A program made the translations under genes and the position numbers. The notes below the pieces were generated by a model. The model was not told the DNA's origin and ran no database searches. It was given only the letters and a program-made list of their open reading frames with translations. DNA of 64,000 bases from contig CBDCVQ010000011.1 of NCBI GenBank assembly GCA_965223165.1, positions 350,004 to 414,003 of the forward strand, written 5' to 3'. Shown piece after piece: positions 45,568-56,504 of the stretch (its first letter is position 1; each line of letters begins with the position of its first letter). The stretch is from JABDMH01 sp965223165 (GTDB taxonomy: Bacteria; Bacteroidota; Bacteroidia; Chitinophagales; Saprospiraceae).

Positions 45568-46313
45568 TCTACGGTAATAATTAGATGCCTGTGTACAGCC
45601 TATGCAAACATTCTCTTGGTTAGCTGGGAGTGACATGCCACTTTGTAGGACCGTAACTAGCGTCGCCCGTCCACAATGTGTCATGATGATAGGTCCCCTG
45701 GGTTTGAGTGTCTCGGGCATTGATCGTACCATCAATGAATAAAGACGCGCATAATCTAGCAATAAAATAACTCACACAATCCCAACAAAAACCCTACATG
45801 CAATCCAATTTCGGTCGTATTTCTACGACATAGATCTCGGCCAAGTCACCAAGACAATCAAAAAAATCACGCGATGAGACAGGCTTTCTCCTCCGAAATC
45901 AGACAATAAATCTCGATGCCCATCATCACGAGATCAACGTTGATGCCATAGTAATTACTACAAGGAAAAGCAGCCCACCGGCTAAAGACGCATCTAGATA
46001 TAAATTATTAATTACAATACCTATATGCCCGTTAATCTGACAATTACAGCAGTCCGACACCTGCACACTGCCCACTTTGCCGCCCCCTCCCCCATTTCCG
46101 CTAAACGCCAGATTTGTCCACCCTGACTCATACAGATAATTGGGAAAGGCCCAGTGTCATCCAACATCGTCACTAAACTGTTACGACAGACGTGTCAATA
46201 AAAAATTCAGGGCTTTCCACGAAAAGATCTTGCAACTGGAAAAATTATTTATGATATTACTGCGCTCCATCAAGCTAAGACGAAATTTATCATCCCAACC
46301 ATCGCTTTGTAGT
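45568..46313. other. Divergent intergenic region between SprB-like gene and six-gene operon
   Basis: About 745 bp separating two divergent large transcription units; both promoters must lie here. It contains a perfect short inverted repeat, GTCGTA (45814-45819) and TACGAC (45824-45829) with a 4-nt loop, and AT-rich tracts around 45990-46020. The frame of the rightward gene is open from 46140 but shows no signal or protein character before 46251. Confidence 0.5.
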
Positions 46314-49300
46314 ATGCGCATACACCTGGGACCTCCCTTCACACTCATTCCCATCCTTCTCCTCCTGACATTTCACGTATTGTTGGCACACACTTCACCC
46401 GGTGCAGCCGCGGAGAGAGAAAACACACCTATGCCGGCCGTCGATCATCTGGGGCATAGGACTGTGGGACCGCTCACACATATTCCTTCGGATTATCTGG
46501 CTCAGGTAGAACGTATCGTGCCCCCACTGCAGGCAGAGGATGACATTGGAGGCAATGAGCTTCAGTGCATCAATTGGCTTGTTGATCGCCAGATATGCGA
46601 GCGGGAGCACGGTCAAGTCGAGAAGGCCATCAAGGTGCTCAAAGCAACCAAGTTCATCACCGATCTCGCGGCAGCTCTGGCCACCCCACAGCAGTTCCCT
46701 ATTGGTATCCAGGGAGCTTATGGCGTATTCGAATACGAATTGGCAGTGGATAATTTTCGGATTACGCCAACCGGGAGCAAGATGGATGTGATCGTGGGCC
46801 TCACGATGGATCCGACCAAACCGAAGATGTTTTTTGCCGGCATAGACATACCTTATTCCAACCGCTATGGATTTACCGAAGATGCCGGTCTGGCCCTGCT
46901 GAGTGACGAAGGATTTGAGGTGAATGAAGGAAAAACCGCCATCATCTTTCGAGGCAAACGAAAAGATGAAGATGGTGGTACCTACATACGCTTTAACTGC
47001 GACGGCATTACGTCGATCGGAGTTTCTCTCACGGCTATTTTCAACAACACTTTCATCAAGCCTGCGACGAAAGGTGATTATGTCATAGGCAACGCTTCCT
47101 TCACCTATAGTGGAGAAAGTGGGTTTCGCCTAGACGACATGTCGATGACTCCCTTCATGATCGATGGCTTTGAGGAAGTCGCTTTTGAGATTCAGAGTTT
47201 GTACATCGATCTCGACGAAGAGAATACCACCGTGCCTTTCATAGATGATTATTTCCAGATGGGCGGATCCCAATCGGGTCTGACCCAAGGGCAATGGACC
47301 GGTTTCTACGCCAAGAAGGTCGCGGTACACTTGATGGGCAAGAATTTTCGGCAAAACAACAGAGCTCCCTTGCAGTTGGAAGCGCACAATTTGCTGGTAG
47401 ATCAACTGGGGGTGACGGCCACATTTCACGTGGAGCAAGAAGAACTCATTTCCCTCGACTCCGGGGTGATCGGCAATTGGTCATTTTCGGTGGACGCTGT
47501 CTGGTTGGACATGGTCATGTCAGAGATACAGAGTTTTGGCCTTGCTGGCCTCGTCAACGTGCCAATACTGGACAAGAAGGGGAAGGAACAGAAAGTGGCG
47601 AAAGATTCCACAGATCTCAGCTCGACGGCGGAGGTGAGCAAGGAGGCTAGTCTAGGGTACCTGGCAGACTTTAATATTCTGAAAAGAACGTACAGCTTTG
47701 AAATTGCCTCTTTGGGTGGTGAATTCAGCGTACCTATGGCAGTGGCAGACTTGACGATTGATCAGGGCTCGTACGTCCGAGTTGTTCTGGGAGAAAAGGA
47801 TACCGTGCAAGCCTTTCTGAATGGCAGCCTTCAACTCCGCGGCCAGCTGAGTCAAACTTCCGAAATAAAATCGCCTCCCGTTTACTTGCATGGTTTGTTC
47901 GTTTCCAACCGAGCGCCCTTCTTCCACGTCCAGAGGATCGACCGCGAGGGAACTGGAGAAGGTGGAGGCCTGGGAAAATTTGGCTTCAGCATAAATGGCC
48001 CTCCGCAAATTGTCAGTGATCCCAAGAACGAACAGGTCAAGACGATCGTCTTTCCCGGAGTCACCCTCGATCTGGGGGGCCTACTCAAGAATCAGACAGC
48101 GATTTCGGCAGACATCGGAGTACGGTTCTTTGTGGCTGATGTTGATGGCAAGCAAAAATGGTACAATAACGGCATTAAGGTCTCAAAAGTGGGCATCTCC
48201 AATGTGGATGTCCTACCCATCCTTACCATTGTGAAGGCCGAATTGTCATTTTACAACAACGATCCCACTTATGGGACTGGTTTTGCAGGTGGAGGAACGG
48301 TCAAATTTGATTTTCTCCCCGACCCCATCACCATGACCGCCGCTTTTGGCACGATCGAAGATTACAACTACTCCTATGTAGATCTCCACGCCACTACTGG
48401 CTCCGAAGGAGCTGGTAGTGGCTTTCAGCTCTGTGCGGTGAGTGGAGGCTACTATAAGAATATGACCCGCAAACCTGTAACAAATGTGGGAGAAGATGGC
48501 AACTACGACCCAAATCAACTAGGGGGCTACCACAACAAGGACAATCCCTTGGTCCCTAAGAAGGGAGATTCGGGATTTCGGGCAGCGGCTCTGGTCAAGT
48601 TTGGTAAGACTGCCCGTGCTGGAGCCGAGATCAGAATCGACAAAGTTGGGAACGTGGAAGGAGGACCTGGCACTAGCTATACTCATACCTACTTTGTGGG
48701 CCTCGTGGAAATATTGCCTGCCGACAAGGGCTGTTTCGCTGAGGTACGGGCGGACCTTCCGGAGAATCCCGACTCGAACACCTATACTGACTATGAGTTG
48801 AGCAATGGCGGGTATGGTGGCTACATCAAAATAAAGCGCCTGGAGAAGGAAGGAGGACGGGAACTTTCGGCATCCTTTGGCATCGCCGCTCCGTTGGGCA
48901 TTTTTGAGATGAAGATTGTAGGCGACTACTCTTCGGACAATGTGCTGGACAAGTGGCACCTCGCGATCGGGAGACCAGAGAATCGGTTTGCTATCAGCTA
49001 TCCCAATGCCGTCAGGAACAAAGCACTCAATATAGATATCATATTGACGGGCTACTTCATGGTCGGCAACAGTGAAAAGATGCCTAAGGAGCAGCCACAA
49101 CCTTATGCCGTCAACCCCCTAAACTCGGACTTGCTAACCGAGGCTTTTCAGGCTTTGAAGAAAGACGGTGCATATGCAGACATCTTCCAAGGGGAGACTA
49201 TTAAGAGCGGCACGGGCATCGCCTTTGGAGCCCATTTTGGCATCGGAGTGCAGGTGGATTTTGCGGAGATATTCTATGCCCGAGTTGGGGCCGATGTCGG

Positions 49301-50357
49301 CTTTGACATTCTCTTCCTCTCGGACGCAAGGACATGCGCCAACGCCACCCCAGAAGGCCTGGGAAGCTGGTACATGCTCGGTCAATCTTATGCAGCCATC
49401 AGTGCAGACGTGGGGTTGAAGTTCAAGAAGCGATACTTCAGAATTTTCAATGCCGGTGCTGCCGTCGTAATCCAAGGGGGCATGCCAAAACCAGCGTACG
49501 GTCGTGGCTTCTGGTTGATCAAATACGACATTCTTGCCGGATTGGTGAAGGGGGAAGTGCAAGGCGACTTCAAATTTGGAGCGGTCTGTGACCATCATCA
49601 GTCAGTCACACTCACAGATGATCCTCTCCATGAGATTTCGAGCACAAAAGAGGAAGGATCGGAGATTTGGATCGGCAATGATTTTGTCCTTGACTTTAAT
49701 CTTGCCGTAGATTCCACCTTTGAAGCCGCCATTTTTGACAACCCTGAAGATACGACAGCCGATGTGGGAGAATACATCTTTAATCTCGACGAGGCCGGCA
49801 TCTACGACGAATCGGGGCGATCTGTTAACTGTCGCAAGCGATACTCGGCCGGTAGGTCACTGGTTACCTTGGTGCCCTTCACCTATCTAGACCCGGGCGG
49901 CACATATACGTTGAGACTAAAAGGTGCCATGTATGAAAAGCAGGAGGGAGGTGCTGTAAGTCTGTTCAAGGGAGGCGACGGAAGCACGTTGGAGATTGAT
50001 ACCACAGTGAAGTACAAGGTAGCGGCCTTTGACACGCGACAAATAAAGAATGAAATCGCACGATGGGTGCCGGTACAAAATGCCAGAAATGTCAAAAGTG
50101 GACAGGTCGAAGCTGTCTTCTTTAAGTCCATCAACGGTCTGGGGTTGACCATCTCCGGTGAGCTTCGGGGACCGTCCAGTCAGATCATCGTGCCAAAGCA
50201 CATCTTGGGAAGGACCCAGAGAAACTTTGGATTCCCATTTGACATCGACCCGCTTACCCAGTACTCATTCTACATATTTGGTGAGAAGCGGGGATTTGGC
50301 GAGTTCTTTATTAACTCTAGCACCTTTACGAGCAGCGACGATGTCAATATTCAGTAG
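46314..50357 (+). CDS. Very large beta-rich secreted protein, first gene of toxin-export-like operon
   Basis: Start ATG 46314 places a signal peptide directly (MRIHLGPPFTLIPILLLLTF, then HVLLAHTSPGAAA), giving 1347 aa; ATG 46251 is the alternative. I recognise no named domain. After a short helical N-terminal part, the protein is a long series of beta-strand repeats with alternating aromatic and polar residues. The C-terminal 260 residues look like Ig-like or CARDB-like domains (FVLDFNLAVDSTFEAAIF, GGTYTLRLKGAMYEK). It leads an operon with 15 bp to the FN3 gene. A structural scaffold or surface component of the proposed system is an inference from position only. Confidence 0.85.
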   Translation: MRIHLGPPFTLIPILLLLTFHVLLAHTSPGAAAERENTPMPAVDHLGHRTVGPLTHIPSDYLAQVERIVPPLQAEDDIGGNELQCINWLVDRQICEREHGQVEKAIKVLKATKFITDLAAALATPQQFPIGIQGAYGVFEYELAVDNFRITPTGSKMDVIVGLTMDPTKPKMFFAGIDIPYSNRYGFTEDAGLALLSDEGFEVNEGKTAIIFRGKRKDEDGGTYIRFNCDGITSIGVSLTAIFNNTFIKPATKGDYVIGNASFTYSGESGFRLDDMSMTPFMIDGFEEVAFEIQSLYIDLDEENTTVPFIDDYFQMGGSQSGLTQGQWTGFYAKKVAVHLMGKNFRQNNRAPLQLEAHNLLVDQLGVTATFHVEQEELISLDSGVIGNWSFSVDAVWLDMVMSEIQSFGLAGLVNVPILDKKGKEQKVAKDSTDLSSTAEVSKEASLGYLADFNILKRTYSFEIASLGGEFSVPMAVADLTIDQGSYVRVVLGEKDTVQAFLNGSLQLRGQLSQTSEIKSPPVYLHGLFVSNRAPFFHVQRIDREGTGEGGGLGKFGFSINGPPQIVSDPKNEQVKTIVFPGVTLDLGGLLKNQTAISADIGVRFFVADVDGKQKWYNNGIKVSKVGISNVDVLPILTIVKAELSFYNNDPTYGTGFAGGGTVKFDFLPDPITMTAAFGTIEDYNYSYVDLHATTGSEGAGSGFQLCAVSGGYYKNMTRKPVTNVGEDGNYDPNQLGGYHNKDNPLVPKKGDSGFRAAALVKFGKTARAGAEIRIDKVGNVEGGPGTSYTHTYFVGLVEILPADKGCFAEVRADLPENPDSNTYTDYELSNGGYGGYIKIKRLEKEGGRELSASFGIAAPLGIFEMKIVGDYSSDNVLDKWHLAIGRPENRFAISYPNAVRNKALNIDIILTGYFMVGNSEKMPKEQPQPYAVNPLNSDLLTEAFQALKKDGAYADIFQGETIKSGTGIAFGAHFGIGVQVDFAEIFYARVGADVGFDILFLSDARTCANATPEGLGSWYMLGQSYAAISADVGLKFKKRYFRIFNAGAAVVIQGGMPKPAYGRGFWLIKYDILAGLVKGEVQGDFKFGAVCDHHQSVTLTDDPLHEISSTKEEGSEIWIGNDFVLDFNLAVDSTFEAAIFDNPEDTTADVGEYIFNLDEAGIYDESGRSVNCRKRYSAGRSLVTLVPFTYLDPGGTYTLRLKGAMYEKQEGGAVSLFKGGDGSTLEIDTTVKYKVAAFDTRQIKNEIARWVPVQNARNVKSGQVEAVFFKSINGLGLTISGELRGPSSQIIVPKHILGRTQRNFGFPFDIDPLTQYSFYIFGEKRGFGEFFINSSTFTSSDDVNIQ

Positions 50358-50372
50358 GGCCATAATAAGTGC

Positions 50373-52460
50373 ATGAAGGATCACAATCATAACAACAAGC
50401 TGGTGGTCCTTATGGCCGCAATCGTGCTTTGCTTTATATCGTCGCTATCGGTCAACGCCCAAGATGACGGCCAGGATCTCCTGCTCCATGGCATGTTTGA
50501 TGACCACCAAATCAAACTCCGATGGGCTAGCAAAGATTTGAGCATTCTAAGATCTGGGAGTACCGACGGCTATATCATAAAGAAGAGCTATGTCGACAAG
50601 AATGGGAAGACTTGGCTGGAGGAGATCCCTGTCCGCCCAAATCTCGAACGGGCGACGGACTCTCTTAGATACGCCACTGACACCGATCGCGCAGCGGTTG
50701 AGACTTGGCTTGAACTCAGACAAGGTCCTCCCTTGTTTTCCACCCAAGGAAAAACTGAGTGGACACTTCTGACCCTTCTTTTTGGTGTTGAAAACAATTT
50801 TCAACTGGCAAGAGACTTGGCCCTGGGTTTTATCGATACAGAAGTTGATCCCGCGCTGACTTACTCCTACTCAGTTGTATCCAAGAGAGTTGCTTCGGCC
50901 CAACTCCAACTTTCTTCCCCGACGATCCCTCATTTGATGGTGCCTGACTCGCTATCCATCATATGTAATGACAATGTACTCTCCTTGTCTCTGGCACTGC
51001 AAGAGTCTCCGACGCGGCACTACGTGGCCTTTGACATTGAAAGGGCCGGTCCTTCGTCAGCATATGAGATAATCAATGACCTACCCCTCTTGCCAAATGA
51101 GATCGAGGAGAGACGTTTCATCTACTATCGAGACACCATGACCCCGGACGATATCTTTCGTTACCGGGCCCGAGGGAAGAACGTATTCGGTGAGTACGGC
51201 CCTTACTCCCCCGTCACCATTGTCTACCCCTGTCACGTCAAATACACTTCTCCCTTTCTCTACGATGTCAAGGAAGATCCCGATAGCGTGATACAGGTCA
51301 AATGGACCATCGATGAGCATCTGCGCAGCAGGGTCCAGGGCTTCCATATCTATCGCTCATCCGAGAAATTTGGTTCCTACGAGCTCATCACCGAGGCTCC
51401 CTTGCCGCCCAATGCCCGGCTTTATGAGGATCTCGCTCCGCGAAAGAGTGCCTTCTATCAAGTGGAGGCCCTGTACCCGCGAGGCATTCGCCGGACATCA
51501 CACACCGTGCTGGGGCTCCTGAAGGACATCACAGCGCCCAAGCCTCCCTTGGGTCTACAGGCTGATTTTGACACCTCTACGTTCCTGGTCCACCTGTCCT
51601 GGCAGCCCAATAGCGAAGAGGATCTAAAGGGATACAAAGTCTACTATAAGGATCATGCCGACGGGACTCGTTTTGCCTTCACTAACAGTGCCATCAATGC
51701 CACTAGTTACGTCGACACGTTGCAACGCAAGACGGGCAGGCAGCGCATCTATTACATCGTGTCGGCCGTAGACAAGAACCTAAATGAGTCCTGGGGCTCC
51801 GATAGCGTCGTGGTCACGCTGCCCGACGACCTTCCTCCCTATGCCGCCCGCATTACCCGCATGGATTATCTGGCGGACGGCCCCAAGGTCTATTGGTCCA
51901 GTTCCCCCAGCGATGACGCCGTCAGACACTACCTCCAAGTCGCTTCTCCGCCAGATGCGGAGCGTTGGCAGACGATTGCCAGCTTTGAGCAAGGTGCGTT
52001 CGAGCCGGTCCACAATGTCTTCATACATGAAAACCTGGAGGTGGGCGATACCGTGGCTTATCGGGTAGTAGCAGAGGACGCCGTCGGCTGGCAATCTTTT
52101 TCCAACATTCGTCGGGGTTGGCGCCGCGGCGTTCCGCTGTTGCCCGCTATCGAGTACTACCAATCGCTGCGGGAGCAGGAACATTTAGCCATCTATTGGG
52201 ACTACCGCGAGGACCTTCCGATGCAATATTTTAAGCTATATGCCGGAAGCGTCGAGGGCTCCCTCAAGGCACAAGCGCTAATCGCTCCGGCAGAAGCGGT
52301 GTTGCAGCGGGGCATTGTGAAGCAAGGTGGAAGCAACGTATACACGCTGTACCGATATACCCTTCCCGCGTCGGGCAATCTGAAGTATTTCCAGATCAAA
52401 GGCATCAATCTCGACGGTGATGTCACCCCCATATCTGACACTTTTAGCACCGACCACTGA
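50373..52460 (+). CDS. Secreted fibronectin type III-repeat protein
   Basis: A 695-aa protein with a Sec signal (KLVVLMAAIVLCFISSLSVNAQ). At least three fibronectin type III-like modules are visible in the second half. Examples are VQGFHIYRSSEKFGSYELI, PPLGLQADFDTSTFLVHLSWQPNSEEDLKGYKVYYKD, and VSAVDKNLNESW followed by a domain starting PPYAARITRMDY. The first half contains a more diverged beta-domain. It is the second gene of the six-gene operon, and its stop is 1 bp before the next start. Likely surface-exposed interaction or assembly role (inference). Confidence 0.88.
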   Translation: MKDHNHNNKLVVLMAAIVLCFISSLSVNAQDDGQDLLLHGMFDDHQIKLRWASKDLSILRSGSTDGYIIKKSYVDKNGKTWLEEIPVRPNLERATDSLRYATDTDRAAVETWLELRQGPPLFSTQGKTEWTLLTLLFGVENNFQLARDLALGFIDTEVDPALTYSYSVVSKRVASAQLQLSSPTIPHLMVPDSLSIICNDNVLSLSLALQESPTRHYVAFDIERAGPSSAYEIINDLPLLPNEIEERRFIYYRDTMTPDDIFRYRARGKNVFGEYGPYSPVTIVYPCHVKYTSPFLYDVKEDPDSVIQVKWTIDEHLRSRVQGFHIYRSSEKFGSYELITEAPLPPNARLYEDLAPRKSAFYQVEALYPRGIRRTSHTVLGLLKDITAPKPPLGLQADFDTSTFLVHLSWQPNSEEDLKGYKVYYKDHADGTRFAFTNSAINATSYVDTLQRKTGRQRIYYIVSAVDKNLNESWGSDSVVVTLPDDLPPYAARITRMDYLADGPKVYWSSSPSDDAVRHYLQVASPPDAERWQTIASFEQGAFEPVHNVFIHENLEVGDTVAYRVVAEDAVGWQSFSNIRRGWRRGVPLLPAIEYYQSLREQEHLAIYWDYREDLPMQYFKLYAGSVEGSLKAQALIAPAEAVLQRGIVKQGGSNVYTLYRYTLPASGNLKYFQIKGINLDGDVTPISDTFSTDH

Positions 52461-52461
52461 T

Positions 52462-54201
52462 ATGTATCGCTCACGTACCTACCTACGATCCAGTATCCGG
52501 CCCTTGGGTCGCTGGCTTGTGCTAGCCTGTCTATGGTGGATCTGTGGCGTATCGACGGCCCAGGACGTCAGTGAGACGGTCAGCAATCTCAAGCAGCGAT
52601 TGCAGGATGATCCCATACGGGTACGGGGCAGCCTCGCCCTCCATACCCAGTTGAACACCTACTCGGGAGACCAGCGTCGGCGTGACCCCTTCTTGTTCTC
52701 CTCTGCGGCGATGGTTTCGCTGGATGTACTGGGATGGCAGGTTCCATTCTCGTGGGTCTATTCGCGGGGCAGCTCCCTGTATCGATTGCCCTCCTTCTCT
52801 ATGCCGACCATCCAACCGCGCTATAAATGGGCGCGACTCCATCTACTGGAAAGCAGTATGTCCTTCTCAAAGTATACGCTGGCAGGTCATGGATTTCGCG
52901 GTGCCGGCGTCGAATTGACACCCGGCAAATTCAGACTCAGCGCATTTAAGGGCCGCTTGCGGAAAGCGCAGGTAGAGGACTACGGATTTCGGCAGGAGCT
53001 GGATCCGGTATTCAGACGTACAGGTTATGGTGTCAAAACGGGCTTCGATGGAGGAGCCGACAAGGCCTTCCTGATACTTTTTCAGGCAAAAGACGACCCC
53101 AACTCCATTCAGGGCCTGGATTCCCTAGCAGTACGGCCCCATGAGAACCTGCAGATCGGCTTTCAAGGCGCCAAGCGTCTGAGTGATCTTCTTTCCCTTC
53201 AAGTAGATTACGCGTATAGCATCTTTACCGAGCATGCCGGATTGGCCACCGATCGACCCACCTTCGGTGGTGAAAAGACCGGTGCCCGCTTTATCGAATT
53301 TAATAGCACGACGGCTGGGTACAGCGCCTACAACTTTCAGCTTGACTTTAAAACGGGTAAAACGGCCCGCCTCCAGCTGGCATACGAACGGGTAGCGCCG
53401 GGGTATCGGACCCTCGGTTCGCTCCAGTTCTACAATGACTTTGAGAATATCACGGTGGGATACACCGGCAGCGTCGGCTCTCGGGTCAATCTGGCCGGTC
53501 GATTTGGGTTAGAAAGAAATGATTTGAGGAACAACGAGCAGGAAAATCGCAATCGCCTGGTGGGTTCGGTGCAGCTGAGTGCCCTACTGTCCGACCGATG
53601 GCAAGCCAATCTGCAATTGTCCAATTTTCGCAGCACGACCAAATTGCGCGACGGAAGCAACCCCCTGGATGTGGTGGACAGCCTGGTGCTGGCAAGTGTG
53701 AATGCACAGACCAGCCTCCAACTGGTCTACCAGCTATCCGAAAGTCGCCGCTTGGTCAGTACCTGGCAATACCAGCGCTCCAATCGCATCCTGAACGACG
53801 AGATCGACCGGTCGGGACAGAGTCGCTTTTTTAATGCCATGCTCCAATATGCGGTGCAGCTCCGAGAGAGCAAGTGGAATTACAGCTGCGGCTTGGGCGC
53901 CAATCAAGTCACCCAGGCCACTCGCAAACTTTGGAATCAGACCGGCACCTTTCAGGTAGGATACAAGCCAGGGGAGAACACCCAGTGGACCGCCAGCGGT
54001 CAGAGCCTGCTCAACTGGATGGAGGGGTCATTCGGCGGACATCTCTTTACCCTCCGCATCAATAACAACATCAAGTTGGCAGAAAATCACGGACTCCGGC
54101 TATCGGCCGTACTGATCAACAGAGGATCGAAGATTCAGCAGCGCATGGCTTTTACCGAAGGTACCCTAAATGCCGGTTATCAATGGAAGTTTGGACAATG
54201 A
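52462..54201 (+). CDS. Outer-membrane beta-barrel protein
   Basis: Start ATG 52462, directly after the upstream stop, gives 579 aa with a signal peptide (RWLVLACLWWICGVSTAQ). The remainder consists of alternating amphipathic strands with short turns (GGHLFTLRINNNIKLAENHGLRLSAVL, NAGYQWKFGQ at the C-terminus), typical of an outer-membrane barrel. A dedicated barrel inside this operon could serve as a channel or anchor for the co-encoded exported proteins (inference). There is no TonB box or plug domain, so it is not a standard TonB receptor. ATGA overlap with the next gene. Confidence 0.8.
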   Translation: MYRSRTYLRSSIRPLGRWLVLACLWWICGVSTAQDVSETVSNLKQRLQDDPIRVRGSLALHTQLNTYSGDQRRRDPFLFSSAAMVSLDVLGWQVPFSWVYSRGSSLYRLPSFSMPTIQPRYKWARLHLLESSMSFSKYTLAGHGFRGAGVELTPGKFRLSAFKGRLRKAQVEDYGFRQELDPVFRRTGYGVKTGFDGGADKAFLILFQAKDDPNSIQGLDSLAVRPHENLQIGFQGAKRLSDLLSLQVDYAYSIFTEHAGLATDRPTFGGEKTGARFIEFNSTTAGYSAYNFQLDFKTGKTARLQLAYERVAPGYRTLGSLQFYNDFENITVGYTGSVGSRVNLAGRFGLERNDLRNNEQENRNRLVGSVQLSALLSDRWQANLQLSNFRSTTKLRDGSNPLDVVDSLVLASVNAQTSLQLVYQLSESRRLVSTWQYQRSNRILNDEIDRSGQSRFFNAMLQYAVQLRESKWNYSCGLGANQVTQATRKLWNQTGTFQVGYKPGENTQWTASGQSLLNWMEGSFGGHLFTLRINNNIKLAENHGLRLSAVLINRGSKIQQRMAFTEGTLNAGYQWKFGQ

Positions 54202-56504
54202 TGGGACATCTTAGGCATATATCTTACAGGAGACTTGGCCTTTGGCTAGTCCTGCTCCTGTGTGGTCAGCAGCTGGAGGCCCAGCGCTTCCCCGTCGAGG
54301 GCAATCTCACCATCGCCGGCACCCTGCCCGCCAATATCAACAACCTCGCCGGCCTTCCGCTCAACCTGATGCTCACCCTCAAAGACGCCAAAGAGGTCAG
54401 CCGGGATGTGCGGCTGCGCTGGACCATCGTCGGGGAAGGGGTCGAACTGCGCACCTCCGATCGGGCCCTGCTCAGCCCTATCACCCTCACCTACGATATT
54501 CCCCAATTCATCAGCGGCATCGATCTGGCGCATTATTTCACCCCGGCCAACTTTGAGGTGTCCGGATTGGACTATCAGGCATTTATCCAGTCAGGCGGCA
54601 ATCTGCCGGAGGGGCTGTATGATGTCTGCGTCGAGGTGGTCGACTTCATCCGCTTTCGCGAGGCCGGCATCTCCGACGTGCTCTGCACCTTTGCCAGTCT
54701 GGATGCCCTGGCTCCACCCCGCATCATCAGCCCCGAGGACGGCCACGTCTACCCGGTCGCGCCCGGGCTGTTTGACCCCATCACCATCCAATGGGAACTA
54801 TTCAACCCCATGACCATCACCCCTATCGACCACACCCTCTACCTCTACGAGATCAACCCCGATCTGTCGCTGACACCCGACCGCATCTTTGCCTTTCAGC
54901 CCCCGCTGTACCAGACCACCCTATTTATGCAGACCTTCTCCAGCCTATCGCACCAATATGGCCTGGCGGGCGAGCCACCCCTGGTGCACGGCACAGAATA
55001 CCTGGTCCGGATCAAAGCCGAAGCACCCGATGGTAGTCTGGTCTTTCGCAATCAAGGATTTTCCAACTATGTGCGCTTCTTCTACGGCGCTGCAGAGGAG
55101 CCACCTACCGAACCACCCTGTGCCGAGTTACTCATCACCGGGCAGGAAAAGCACGAGGATCAGCGCTTTACGCTCTCTTGGGCCGGCACCCATGGGGCCA
55201 GTGGTTATACGGTGGCCTGGTGGACCCTGGATGACCCCACCCAGGTGCAGACGCTGTCCGTCGCCGACACCTTTGTCACCCTGACCGATCTGCTGCTGGA
55301 CGTCGAGTATGTCGCCCAGGTCACGGCGGGCTGCGGCGAGGGCCTGACTGTCACCAGCGAAGAAGTGCCCTTCAAGTTCTCCTCCGAGCAGTTTGAGATC
55401 GACTTTGAATGCGGTGCCGTGCAAGACCCCTTGGCCATCCTCGGCACCACCCCCCACCCCGGCCTGTCCATCGGCGATCAATTTCTCGCCGCTGACTACG
55501 TCATCACCCTCGAATCGGTCAGTGGCGGCAGCGACAATCTCAGCGGCTCCGGCACCTTTGACATCCACCTGCCCCTGGGCATCAAGGCCAAGGCCATGGT
55601 CAGCTTCAGCGGCATCAAGGTCAACGACGAGTCGCAGATGTACGAGGGGGAGATCAAAGTCAGTGGTGTGGGCGTCAAGATATTTCCCCCGGAGTTTGGC
55701 GAGTTGTTCGAGGGCCTCAGCGATTTCCTGGCCGAAGAAATCAAAGACAAAGAGCAGACCCTGGCCAGCCTCAACGAGATCATCAACTACCTGGACAAGT
55801 TGAAAGAAGAGCTGTCCTACTTCCTACCGGAGACGGTCACCCAAGCGGTCGAAGACGCCCACGAGGAGTTGGTCAATGCCAAGGCTGCCGTTGAAGCTGC
55901 CAACACCCCGGAAGAGCTCAAAAAAGCCGAAGAAGCGCTCAAGAAGGCCAAAGACAAATACGACGATGCGGTGGAGGTCTACGAAGCCGAGTTGGATAAG
56001 CTGCTGAAGGAGTTTCAGGATATTATTCGGGCGGCACTGCAGAGGTTGGAGGCGGACCACTCACAGCAGGATCTTCGATCATCCTATGAACAAGCTAAAT
56101 CTGCCGTCGAGACTGACTTTGAGCTGGTCGAACCTGATCCCGAAGCCCAAGAGTTGGAACTGTCCGTCGCCACCATCCGCGAGTCCTTACCGGTCCAGTC
56201 TGGCTCCTATGCACATGAGGCCGAAGTAGCTGCACTTTACCGTGCCGAAGAGTCATTTGCCATGCAGTTAGTGGTAAAAGACTTGTTCGCTGAGGTGCAA
56301 ACGGAGCAACAAGTCAAAGCTTTGAACGAGCTCCTACTTGACATTACTGAGCGGCTGGACCTGCAGAAGGAAGTAGGAAGGCTGATCAAGGAAGCGGGTC
56401 AACCCTTGCAGCCTCAACAGAGGGAAGAGATTATTGAATTTGCTAAATTGGAAATAGGAAGGGGGTTACAAACCTGGATCCTAGACCGCAGAGCCCGGCC
56501 ATGA
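54198..56504 (+). CDS. TANFOR-like/FN3/coiled-coil exported protein
   Basis: I take ATG 54198, which overlaps the upstream TGA as ATGA; a 5-residue longer start exists at 54183. The 768-aa protein has a signal peptide (RRLGLWLVLLLCGQQLEAQ). An N-terminal region (about 20-290) resembles the TANFOR domain of Bacteroidota: NLTIAGTLPANINNLAG, PLNLMLTLKDAKEVSRDV, ISGIDLAHYFTPANFEVSG, GNLPEGLYDVCVEVVDF, PPRIISPEDGHVYPV. Then come an FN3-like module (about 305-395), a beta-domain (about 400-510) and a coiled coil (about 513-622; KAEEALKKAKDKYDDAVEVYEAE). The C-terminal about 145 residues are of different composition. GC falls at about 56,080 inside this gene, so the last part may travel with the downstream toxin-like gene. 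Confidence 0.8.
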   Translation: MMGHLRHISYRRLGLWLVLLLCGQQLEAQRFPVEGNLTIAGTLPANINNLAGLPLNLMLTLKDAKEVSRDVRLRWTIVGEGVELRTSDRALLSPITLTYDIPQFISGIDLAHYFTPANFEVSGLDYQAFIQSGGNLPEGLYDVCVEVVDFIRFREAGISDVLCTFASLDALAPPRIISPEDGHVYPVAPGLFDPITIQWELFNPMTITPIDHTLYLYEINPDLSLTPDRIFAFQPPLYQTTLFMQTFSSLSHQYGLAGEPPLVHGTEYLVRIKAEAPDGSLVFRNQGFSNYVRFFYGAAEEPPTEPPCAELLITGQEKHEDQRFTLSWAGTHGASGYTVAWWTLDDPTQVQTLSVADTFVTLTDLLLDVEYVAQVTAGCGEGLTVTSEEVPFKFSSEQFEIDFECGAVQDPLAILGTTPHPGLSIGDQFLAADYVITLESVSGGSDNLSGSGTFDIHLPLGIKAKAMVSFSGIKVNDESQMYEGEIKVSGVGVKIFPPEFGELFEGLSDFLAEEIKDKEQTLASLNEIINYLDKLKEELSYFLPETVTQAVEDAHEELVNAKAAVEAANTPEELKKAEEALKKAKDKYDDAVEVYEAELDKLLKEFQDIIRAALQRLEADHSQQDLRSSYEQAKSAVETDFELVEPDPEAQELELSVATIRESLPVQSGSYAHEAEVAALYRAEESFAMQLVVKDLFAEVQTEQQVKALNELLLDITERLDLQKEVGRLIKEAGQPLQPQQREEIIEFAKLEIGRGLQTWILDRRARP

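Noticed and set aside
45568..45762. 65-residue N-terminal extension of the SprB-like protein
   Set aside because: It lacks signal-peptide character, and ATG 45567 begins directly with a good signal sequence.
46140..46313. TTG-initiated extension of the 1347-aa protein
   Set aside because: The extension is basic and non-conserved in character, and the signal peptide starts at ATG 46314.
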